From NCBI GenBank assembly GCA_938003725.1, contig CALKXX010000168.1:1-9868 (forward strand): a stretch of DNA of 9,868 nucleotides, given 5' to 3'. The position numbers and the translations under genes were made by a program. Positions 1 through 6,124 of this stretch are shown here, piece by piece; within the stretch, counting starts at the first letter, position 1; each line of letters opens with the position of its first letter. The stretch comes from an uncultured Sphingomonadaceae bacterium. GTDB taxonomy: Bacteria; Pseudomonadota; Alphaproteobacteria; Sphingomonadales; Sphingomonadaceae. The notes below the pieces were generated by a model that saw only the letters and a program-made list of their open reading frames with translations, searched no databases and had not been told where the DNA came from.

Positions 1-241
1 CCATCTGCACAAGCGCATTGGCAAGCGGGCCAAGACCCATGCCGCCATGCTCCTTTGGGATGAAAGGCATCCACAGGCCTCGCTCGCGCGCCTTGATACG
101 CAACTCCGCAAGCACTTCTTTAAAGTCGCGGCCTTTTTCAGTGACGTCCTTTTCAGCAGGTGTACAAAAATCCTGAACCCATGCGCGGGCGCGGGCGCGG
201 ACTTCTTTCGCTTCGTCTGGAATTACAAAATCAATTGCCAT
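1..241 (-). CDS. Acyl-CoA dehydrogenase, N-terminal part (runs off the left edge)
   Basis: Read on the minus strand from the ATG at 241, the frame stays open for 80 residues to the window edge. The protein begins MAIDFVIPDEAKEVRARARA and reaches a glycine-rich PKEHGGMGLG segment at residues 63-71. This is the usual N-terminal helical domain of FAD-dependent acyl-CoA dehydrogenases, which introduce the alpha,beta double bond in fatty acyl-CoA oxidation in the cytoplasm. A Shine-Dalgarno-like AAGGGA lies about 8 bases before the ATG (around 250-255), which supports this start. There is no signal peptide. The FAD-binding and catalytic-base regions lie outside the window, so substrate length or branching cannot be judged. 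It is divergent from oxyR, with 505 bases between the starts. The family call is fairly secure; the subfamily is unknown. Confidence 0.85.
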   Translation of the reverse strand, partial: MAIDFVIPDEAKEVRARARAWVQDFCTPAEKDVTEKGRDFKEVLAELRIKARERGLWMPFIPKEHGGMGLGPLANALVQM

Positions 242-746
242 GTTTGTTTTCCCTTAATGATGTGTGTTTGCTTACCAAGCTATTAGAGTTTGGCCAGATC
301 AAAGATCGATTTTCAGAAATTTGCGGATCAGTGCTTGATAGCAGGCCACGGGGTCATCTTATTGCATAGATCAACGGACGCAGGCTGAAATCATACCCAA
401 TTCGCTTTCAGATCTTTTACTCGCTTGGTGTCATCACCAAAAAATGTTGCTCTAAAAGATCATGACACGGCGAAAGGTATTGGCAGTTGCAAAGCCTCGA
501 CTTCGGTGAAGACATCTCATCTATCTTATAATGTCCGCTTTGGGCGTGTGTTGCAGCGATCAGTTGAAATCACCACCCCAGTTACGATCGTTGAGTGCAT
601 GCAACAACTAGGTCGTTATCAGTCAGTCTGGTTCGCCCGTGCTTGGGCGCGCAAAGCGGACGTAATTCGTATTCGAAATTATTTTTTCTGTAAGTGTAAC
701 TTTTCCCAAAATAATCCGAACCCGAAGTATCTTTAGGAGATGAATA
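242..746. other. 505-base divergent intergenic region between the acyl-CoA dehydrogenase and oxyR
   Basis: I see no convincing gene here. A 103-codon plus-strand frame (425-736) exists, but it has no recognisable domain, no good ribosome site and an unnatural residue mix, so I treat it as chance. The region must hold the two divergent promoters, but no strong sigma-70 pair stands out. Visible structures are two 8-base perfect palindromes close together, ACGATCGT (584-591) and TGCATGCA (596-603). There is also an imperfect inverted repeat around 662-680 (AATTCG...CGAAATT), followed by an AT-rich stretch that could contain the oxyR promoter. Confidence 0.6.
735..740 (+). promoter_or_regulatory. 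Ribosome binding site fixing the GTG start of oxyR
   Basis: AGGAGA lies 6 bases before GTG at 747, ideal spacing. A competing ATG at 740-742 overlaps the last base of this site and opens only a six-codon frame (740-760) in another phase. The GTG is therefore the sensible start. Confidence 0.75.
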
Positions 747-1661
747 GTGAAGCTACGTGATCTCGAGTATATTACGGCGATTGATCGATATCTTAATTTC
801 GGGCGAGCTGCTGAAGCTTGTAATGTTTCTCAACCAGCTCTGTCCGCGCAGGTTAAAAAACTGGAAAACCGACTGGGCGTTGAGATTTTTGCGCGTTCCA
901 ACCACAAAGTTATGGCGACGGAAGCGGGTCATCGGATCATCGAGACGGCAAAGGATATGTTGAAATCGGCGCGGCAGATCAAGGACTATGCCGTCGAATA
1001 TCGCGATCCCATGTCGGTACCGTTGAAAATCGGGATCATTCCGACACTCGCTCCGTTTATCGTGCCTTATGTTGCAGATACCGTCCATGGTCTGAACAAG
1101 GAAATGAAACTCATTTTCCGGGAAACGCCAACGCAGCAATTGATCGCCGATCTTGAAAATCGCAAAATAGATATTGCCATGGTCAGTGGCCCCATCGACT
1201 GTTCGACAAATAATTTCACACCGGTATTCCGGGAAAACTTCCTCTTGACCGTTTCCGATTCGCATCCTCTGGCCAAACATACCAGTATCGATGCCAATGA
1301 GGTTCCAACAGAGGAGATGATTCTCCTCGATAGCGATCATTGCCTTGGTGATGAAACGCTCAAGCTCTGTCAAAACAAGAATACCGGTATTGATGTTCCG
1401 GAAGATTTGACGGCGACCAGCTTACTCACCGCTACGCATTATATTACACAGGGATATGGATCGACAATCGTGCCGGCACTGGCAAAGAAATTTCTTGGAG
1501 CTGCAAATCCGGCAATACGCTTTATCGATATTGCAGATGAAACTTACAGCCGAACCATTGGCTTTCTCTCTCGCAAAGGTTGTCCAAGAGAACATATATT
1601 ATTGGCGTTCTGTGATGAGATTAGATCGAAGCCACCGGAGAATGTGACGCCAGTCGGGTAA
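747..1661 (+). CDS. oxyR: OxyR, LysR-type hydrogen peroxide sensor and transcription regulator
   Basis: The protein has 304 residues, the normal OxyR length. Residues 1-60 are a LysR winged helix-turn-helix (NFGRAAEACNVSQPALSAQV at 17-36), followed by the linker helix and a periplasmic-binding-protein-like effector domain from about 93. The key evidence is the pair of cysteines in HCLGDETLKLC, at residues 199 and 208. These are the same positions as the redox pair that forms the disulfide in E. coli OxyR. The family activates catalase, peroxiredoxin and related genes when oxidised, and often represses its own gene. The gene starts at GTG with a strong ribosome site. Both neighbours (acyl-CoA dehydrogenase, autotransporter) are unusual for oxyR, since no katG or ahpC is adjacent. 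It appears to be monocistronic, ending before a likely terminator. Additional cysteines occur at 25, 152, 279 and 289. Confidence 0.93.
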   Translation: MKLRDLEYITAIDRYLNFGRAAEACNVSQPALSAQVKKLENRLGVEIFARSNHKVMATEAGHRIIETAKDMLKSARQIKDYAVEYRDPMSVPLKIGIIPTLAPFIVPYVADTVHGLNKEMKLIFRETPTQQLIADLENRKIDIAMVSGPIDCSTNNFTPVFRENFLLTVSDSHPLAKHTSIDANEVPTEEMILLDSDHCLGDETLKLCQNKNTGIDVPEDLTATSLLTATHYITQGYGSTIVPALAKKFLGAANPAIRFIDIADETYSRTIGFLSRKGCPREHILLAFCDEIRSKPPENVTPVG

Positions 1662-1683
1662 TTTCATAGCGGTTCCCGGACAT

Positions 1684-1735
1684 AGCAAAATGGCCATATA
1701 GCCTGCTCAAGAAATTGGGCGGGCCTTTTGCTTTT
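1684..1735 (+). terminator. Probable rho-independent terminator after oxyR
   Basis: AGCAAAATGGCC (1684-1695) can pair with GGCCTTTTGCT (1722-1732), giving 11 base pairs with a single bulged T. The loop is about 26 bases and has a small inner GCC/GGC stem. T-rich sequence follows (TTTT to 1735). The start is 23 bases after the oxyR stop. The long loop and short T-tract make it weaker than the terminator at 5932. Confidence 0.55.
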
Positions 1736-1767
1736 ACCTATATATATCAATGGTTTAGTTCATAATT

Positions 1768-1801
1768 TTTACTTATGATGGTCATCAATAACTTATATTA
1801 T
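1768..1801 (+). promoter_or_regulatory. Possible promoter with overlapping palindromic operator for the autotransporter
   Basis: An AT-rich block carries TATATT/TATTAT (1794-1801) as a possible -10 box, with only a weak, poorly spaced TTTACT (1768-1773) as -35. Between them lies an imperfect palindrome, TTA-TGATG-GT-CATCA-A-TAA (1773-1791), the size and place of a dimeric repressor or activator site. The palindrome is visible in the sequence; the promoter assignment is inference. Confidence 0.3.
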
Positions 1802-1826
1802 ACAAGCACAATATTCTCTCATATTG

Positions 1827-1884
1827 GCTCCTTTCAGAAGGTGCTGGCGCTCAGAACTGTCGCACCGCGGAAAAGTTATTCCGC
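1827..1884 (+). promoter_or_regulatory. Two small hairpins in the leader of the autotransporter gene
   Basis: Hairpin 1 (1827-1844) pairs GC-T-CCTT with AAGG-T-GC around a TCAG loop, with one T/T mismatch. Hairpin 2 (1867-1884) pairs GCGGAA with TTCCGC around a 6-base loop and ends 7 bases before the Shine-Dalgarno AAGG at 1892-1895. The CCTTT at 1830-1834 could instead pair with AAAGG at 1891-1895 and hide the ribosome site. The pairing is seen directly; any regulatory role is inferred. Confidence 0.35.
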
Positions 1885-1903
1885 AATATAAAAGGTAAAA
1901 TTC

Positions 1904-4900
1904 ATGACCAATTCCCCCAATGGTTCGGCCCGTTTTACGTCGACCAAACTCTTGGCAGCTACCTCGGCGATTGCCATTCTTGTTTCAACGCAGGCGCAAG
2001 CCCAGCAAATCATCAATGATGGCGACAATATTACCGTTACGAGCGGAGCTGACGGCGAGACCATAACATCCGGTATTGGTGTTTTGAGCGTCGTGGACGG
2101 TGCTCCCGTCGTCATTGTCGATAATAACGACGTGACATTGAATAACGCTGGTACATTGCGCACAACGGGTGTGACACAGACGGTCCAGGTTAATCAGGGC
2201 ACCGCTGGTGCCACCATCAACAATGCTGCAACAGGTCGCCTCGAAGCAGATTCGCGCGTGGTCAACTTTGATGGAAGTGATGCCACGCTAAACAATGATG
2301 GTGTCATTCTGGGAACCGGTAGCCAGCGCAACGGCGCCGTTTACGCAAATCGCACGTCAAACAACATCACCATCAATAATAGGGCTTCGGGCACCATTGA
2401 TGCTGGCGTTGAAGGCGCCGGAATCGCAATTGAAGTGGGCGGCGGCGGCGCACCGCGCGGCGGATCAATTTCTAACGCAGGTGTTGTGCAAGGGCGCGGA
2501 CAAGCGGCTCCTACGGGCGGTACGGCTGGTGACGGACTACGCTTCTTCGGACCAGGATTGGCACCGGAATATATATATGCCGGCGATATCACCAACAGCG
2601 GTACTTTCGCTTCTGAATCGGCAGTTGGACCAACGGCCGGCATTCGTTTCGCCAATCGTATCGGTTTCCAGGGAACGCTGACCAATGAAGCAGCCGGCGT
2701 AATTTCTGGCGTTAACAATGGCCTTTATTTTGGCAATGATGCCGATCACACGGGCGGTGTTGTCAACAACGCTGGTACCATTTCTTCGGATAGCCGCGCG
2801 CTGAACATCGATGGAACCGGACTTGTCATCAACAACCTGGCCACTGGTCAAATCATTGGTACGGCTGGCCAGCGCAACGGCACGGTCTATGCAGACTCCA
2901 CAGCGCAAGATTTTACGCTGAACAATGAAGGCTTGATCGATGCAGGTGCTGGCAATGAAGGTGCAGGCTTCTCGGTCGAACTCGCTTCAGCAGAAGATGG
3001 CGGAAACAACTTCGACATCAACAATAGCGGGACCATTCAAGGCCGCGGTAATGCAGCGGCTGGCGCGACGACCGCCGGTGATGGATTGCGGTTCGAACGC
3101 ACACGTAACGCTGGGGTTCTTGATGGAACAACCAATGGTCTGTTTTCTGGCGACATTACCAACTCTGGTACCATTGCTTCAGAAGCTGCCAACGGGACTG
3201 CGGCCGGTATCCGTTTTGTAAATGGAACCAGCTTTGCCGGCACGATCGACAATAGCGGAACCATCTCTGGTGTTCAAAATGGCTTGTACTTCGGCAATGC
3301 TACCCCTGCGGGCGGCGGTGACTTTACTGGTGCGGTTGTAAATAACTCGGGCATCATCAGCTCGGGCAGCCGCGCATTGAACATCGATGGAACCGGACTG
3401 GTGATCAACAACAGCGGTTCTATCCTCGGAACGGGTGATCAGCGCAATGGTACGGTCTATGCCGACAGCACCGCGCAGGATTTCACTCTGAACAATCTGA
3501 CCGATGGCGTCATCGACGCAGGCGCTGGCAATCAGGGCGCTGGTTTCTCTGTTGAACTGTCGGCTGCAGGCAATGCTTTTGATATCGTCAATGACGGCAC
3601 GATCCAGGGTCGCGGTACAGCCGCTGCTGGTGCCACCACAGCCGGTGATGGCTTGCGGTTTGAGCGTACACGCAATGCTGGTGTGCTGGATGGCACTTCA
3701 TCCGGTCTGTTTACGGGCAGCATCACCAACTCCGGTGTGATTGATAGTGAAGGTGATAGCGGCACGACAGCTGGTATCCGTTTTGTAAATGGTGTTTCCT
3801 TCAATGGGTCCATCGACAATAGCGGAACCATCTCTGGTGTTCAAAATGGCTTGTACTTTGGCAACGCTACCCCTGCGGGCGGCGGTGACTTTACCGGTGC
3901 AGTTGTAAATAACTCAGGCATCATCAGCTCGGGCAGCCGCGCGCTGAACATCGATGGAACCGGACTGGTGATCAACAACAGCGGTTCTATCCTCGGTACC
4001 GGCGCACAGCGCAATGGTACGGTCTATGCCGATGGTACTGCCAATAATTTCACCTTGAACAACACGGGAACGATTGACGCTGGCGTCGCTGGTTCGGGTG
4101 TTTCGTTCCAGCTGGGTGTAAATGACGGCGATATACGCAGCTTCACCTTGGTGAATGACGGTACAATTGCGGGACGCGGCGATGCGCAACCATCGGGTGC
4201 TTCTGCGGGTCTTCGCCTATTCAATGGCGCGGGTGCCGGAACGACGGTAAGTGTTGCGGACGACATCGTAAACAATGGCACGATTTCTTCGGAAACCGGT
4301 CCAGCTTTGCTGATTGAGAATATCGATTTTACCGGTAGTTTCATCAACAATGGCACGTTGTCAGGACCAATAGCTGTAGACGCCTCAACGGCGCTCTCCG
4401 GATTGAACTTTGTTCAAAATGGCGGTGCATTGACGGGTGACTTCATTGGTTCCGCCTTTGCCGATACGCTGGCTATCAATGGCCCGGCTTTCACCCTTGC
4501 CGGTGATGTAACGGGCGGTGTTGATGTGACCACTGATGCGGCGACCACGGTTACGGTTTCCGGTCAGCGGGCAATCGAAGGTAACTTCACTAGCAACGGA
4601 ACACTGGCCTTTGACCTTGGCTTCGACAGCTTGGCTGTTGACGGTGATGTCACATTGGGTGGTAACAGCGTCATCAACGTGGCGACCAGCAATCCTGCTC
4701 CACTCGTTGGAACTACGGTTGATGTGATCGCCGAAACCGGTGCCTTCACCAACAACGGCGTTACAGTGAATGTTGATGATGATGACTTCCTGGTCGACTA
4801 TGATGTCGTATTGGGATCCCTTGCCATCACCCCAACGGCAACCGATCTGTCAAATGTCTCGGGCGATGCCAATATCAACAGCTTTGGCTCAGCAGTTACG

Positions 4901-5905
4901 TCTGCGGTTGCCAACAACCGTTTGCCTTCAGCAGTGTTTTCGGCACTGAACAGTTCGGCAGATACGGGGGCTTTTGAAGCGACATCGCTAACCCTGTTAC
5001 CGGCAATCAACGACGGTGTGACAAGAGAGATTTTTGAAACACAGCGTGCTGCAAGTGGTCTGCTCAACAGTCGCTTGTCCGGCGATCAAACCGGTATCTG
5101 GGGTCAAATCTCATACCGCGATGCCGATCGGGATACCGCTAGCTTAAGCTCGGTTGGTTATAATGCCGACTCGATCAGTTTTACTCTTGGTGCGGATACC
5201 CAATTGGGTGAAAATGCCAAGGTAGGGGTTCTGCTGAGCTATGCTGATATCAATGTTGATGCCGACGGTCCGGCAACGGAACAGAATGACATTAACAGCT
5301 ACCAAATCTCGGCCTATGCGGGATTGGACTTTGGTGCGGCATTTGTGAACGCTGAGCTGGGTTATTCCTTCAATGATGTGGAGAGCCAGCGCACCGCTAT
5401 CGGTACAGCCATATCCAGCGACTATGATGTGGATGGACTTATTGCCGATGTTTCTGGTGGTTACACGATAGACTCCGGCAATTTTACGATCACTCCAACT
5501 GCTGGCCTGCGCTATGCAAGCCTCTCCCGCGACACCTTCACAGAAAATGGCGGATTGGGTCTTACCCTCGACACCGATCGCTCCGAGTTTCTTGAAGGTT
5601 CAGTGGGATTGAACATCGCTGGTAAAAAGGACGATTCGAAAGACCTGTCCTTCGTTCCATTCGCCAACATTGCCTATAGCTATGATCTGATCGGCGATGG
5701 TTTTGGAGCAGATGCTAGCTTCAACAACGGTTTGGATAGTTTCCGTCTAACCGGTGAGGAGCCTTCAGAGTCGCGATTTGATGTCGGAGCTGGACTCAAT
5801 CTGATCAACAAGAATGGGTTGAGTATCGGTGCGGAATATCAGGGTCGCTTCGCATCCGACTACCAATCCCATGCGGGCGGAGTTCGGGTTCGTTTTGAGT
5901 TCTGA
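1904..5905 (+). CDS. Autotransporter (type Va secretion) with repetitive beta-helix-type passenger
   Basis: The 1333-residue protein starts with a signal peptide (residues 1-34; hydrophobic core about 16-29, likely cleavage after AQA at 31-33 or nearby). The passenger runs to about residue 1060. It consists of short N-x-GT-I/V strands (NNSGTI, VNNSGIISS) typical of right-handed beta-helix adhesins, arranged as four in-phase repeats from 117 to about 823. A non-repeated part and a linker follow. From about 1064 (GIWGQISYRDADRD) the last 270 residues form the autotransporter beta-barrel: alternating aromatic strands ending in VRVRFEF, with the terminal phenylalanine that BAM recognises. No protease triad or lipase motif is visible, so an adhesin, aggregation or biofilm role is the likeliest. 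That role is inference; the autotransporter architecture is secure. The passenger contains no Lys, Cys, Met or Trp in my reading. The ribosome site AAGG (1892-1895) sits 8 bases before the ATG. It appears monocistronic, with its own strong terminator. Confidence 0.92.
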   Translation: MTNSPNGSARFTSTKLLAATSAIAILVSTQAQAQQIINDGDNITVTSGADGETITSGIGVLSVVDGAPVVIVDNNDVTLNNAGTLRTTGVTQTVQVNQGTAGATINNAATGRLEADSRVVNFDGSDATLNNDGVILGTGSQRNGAVYANRTSNNITINNRASGTIDAGVEGAGIAIEVGGGGAPRGGSISNAGVVQGRGQAAPTGGTAGDGLRFFGPGLAPEYIYAGDITNSGTFASESAVGPTAGIRFANRIGFQGTLTNEAAGVISGVNNGLYFGNDADHTGGVVNNAGTISSDSRALNIDGTGLVINNLATGQIIGTAGQRNGTVYADSTAQDFTLNNEGLIDAGAGNEGAGFSVELASAEDGGNNFDINNSGTIQGRGNAAAGATTAGDGLRFERTRNAGVLDGTTNGLFSGDITNSGTIASEAANGTAAGIRFVNGTSFAGTIDNSGTISGVQNGLYFGNATPAGGGDFTGAVVNNSGIISSGSRALNIDGTGLVINNSGSILGTGDQRNGTVYADSTAQDFTLNNLTDGVIDAGAGNQGAGFSVELSAAGNAFDIVNDGTIQGRGTAAAGATTAGDGLRFERTRNAGVLDGTSSGLFTGSITNSGVIDSEGDSGTTAGIRFVNGVSFNGSIDNSGTISGVQNGLYFGNATPAGGGDFTGAVVNNSGIISSGSRALNIDGTGLVINNSGSILGTGAQRNGTVYADGTANNFTLNNTGTIDAGVAGSGVSFQLGVNDGDIRSFTLVNDGTIAGRGDAQPSGASAGLRLFNGAGAGTTVSVADDIVNNGTISSETGPALLIENIDFTGSFINNGTLSGPIAVDASTALSGLNFVQNGGALTGDFIGSAFADTLAINGPAFTLAGDVTGGVDVTTDAATTVTVSGQRAIEGNFTSNGTLAFDLGFDSLAVDGDVTLGGNSVINVATSNPAPLVGTTVDVIAETGAFTNNGVTVNVDDDDFLVDYDVVLGSLAITPTATDLSNVSGDANINSFGSAVTSAVANNRLPSAVFSALNSSADTGAFEATSLTLLPAINDGVTREIFETQRAASGLLNSRLSGDQTGIWGQISYRDADRDTASLSSVGYNADSISFTLGADTQLGENAKVGVLLSYADINVDADGPATEQNDINSYQISAYAGLDFGAAFVNAELGYSFNDVESQRTAIGTAISSDYDVDGLIADVSGGYTIDSGNFTITPTAGLRYASLSRDTFTENGGLGLTLDTDRSEFLEGSVGLNIAGKKDDSKDLSFVPFANIAYSYDLIGDGFGADASFNNGLDSFRLTGEEPSESRFDVGAGLNLINKNGLSIGAEYQGRFASDYQSHAGGVRVRFEF
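2252..2791 (+). repeat. Autotransporter passenger repeat unit 1 (residues 117-296)
   Basis: This is the most diverged copy, at 180 residues. It begins SRVVNFDG where the other copies have SRALNIDG. It then shows the shared order GTGSQRNGAVYA, GTIDAG, VVQGRG, AGDGLRF, DITNSGT, TAGIRFAN, GVNNGLYFGN. It carries an extra glycine-rich insert (GGGGAPRGG, 179-187). Confidence 0.8.
2792..3367 (+). repeat. Autotransporter passenger repeat unit 2 (residues 297-488)
   Basis: This unit has 192 residues. It begins SRALNIDGTGLVINN and keeps the full motif order through GVQNGLYFGNATPAGGGDF. It shares GATTAGDGLRFERTRNAG with unit 3. Confidence 0.85.
3245..3463 (+). repeat. Near-identical 219-base block, copy A (copy B at 3812-4030)
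   Basis: A hand alignment with 3812-4030, offset exactly 567 bases (189 codons), shows 12 differences over 219 bases. Ten of the eleven affected codons are synonymous; only GAT/GCA (Asp512 against Ala701) changes the residue. The block spans the end of unit 2 and the start of unit 3. Confidence 0.88.
3368..3934 (+). repeat. Autotransporter passenger repeat unit 3 (residues 489-677)
   Basis: This unit has 189 residues (567 bases). Its first third is nearly identical to the start of unit 4, and its last third nearly identical to the end of unit 2. The most recent duplication or conversion therefore has a 567-base register. Confidence 0.85.
3812..4030 (+). repeat. Near-identical 219-base block, copy B (copy A at 3245-3463)
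   Basis: This is the second copy, spanning the end of unit 3 and the start of unit 4, in the same reading frame. Such direct repeats can recombine and remove or add exactly 189 residues without breaking the frame. Confidence 0.88.
3935..4372 (+). repeat. Autotransporter passenger repeat unit 4 (residues 678 to about 823), shortened
   Basis: The start SRALNIDGTGLVINNSGS is identical to unit 3. The copy then drifts (SFQLG, TIAGRG, SAGLRLFNG, DDIVNNGTISSE). It lacks the NGLYFGN segment and ends in INNGTLSGPI before the non-repeated part of the passenger. The end point is approximate. Confidence 0.7.
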
Positions 5906-5931
5906 GTAAGAAACTAACCGTTTCGTCCGGG

Positions 5932-5964
5932 AAGCCGGTCGGTGGAAACACCGGCCGGCTTTTT
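5932..5964 (+). terminator. Strong rho-independent terminator of the autotransporter gene
   Basis: AAGCCGGTCGGTG (5932-5944) pairs over 13 positions with CACCGGCCGGCTT (5949-5961), with one G-U wobble, around a GAAA tetraloop. The run TTTTT (5960-5964) follows. It lies 26 bases after the stop codon. This is a textbook intrinsic terminator. Confidence 0.93.
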
Positions 5965-6072
5965 GTATATATGATGCTATTGGTGAACGCTTTGGGGACA
6001 AAGAAGCCATGGCGTTGTCGGCCGCCTTGGGCGCAAAGGCGGGTAAAAGTGGCTGCGGAAAACCGGACTACA

Positions 6073-6090
6073 TCCTTTCCAAAAAAAGGA
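6073..6090 (+). promoter_or_regulatory. Small hairpin upstream of the M28 peptidase gene
   Basis: TCCTTT (6073-6078) and AAAGGA (6085-6090) form a perfect 6-base stem with a 6-base loop, about 34 bases before the ATG at 6125. The AAAGGA arm resembles a ribosome site but is too far from any plausible start. The role is unknown. Confidence 0.3.
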
Positions 6091-6124
6091 CTTCAAACCC
6101 GTTCGTCTCGTAAACATTGATAGC

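Noticed and set aside
425..736. 103-codon plus-strand frame before oxyR
   Set aside because: It has no recognisable domain and no ribosome site, its residues are unnatural (Lys-, Arg-, Ser- and Cys-rich), and it runs into the oxyR ribosome site. Likely chance.
753..1373. 206-codon minus-strand frame opposite oxyR
   Set aside because: It is antisense to a gene with clear OxyR motifs and shows no domain of its own.
2341..2718. Several long minus-strand frames opposite the autotransporter
   Set aside because: They are shadows created by the repetitive, codon-biased passenger; proline- and valine-rich translations without domains, recurring at the same repeat positions.
2252..4372. Regularly spaced repeats that could suggest a CRISPR array or tandem satellite
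   Set aside because: The units are about 570 bases, in frame and coding; they are protein repeats of a beta-helix passenger.
5971..6120. Two short overlapping plus-strand frames (49 codons at 5971-6120; 34 codons at 6009-6113) between the autotransporter and the M28 gene
   Set aside because: They are in different phases, lack a convincing ribosome site and have basic, low-complexity residue mixes. The 34-codon frame could be real, but nothing supports it.
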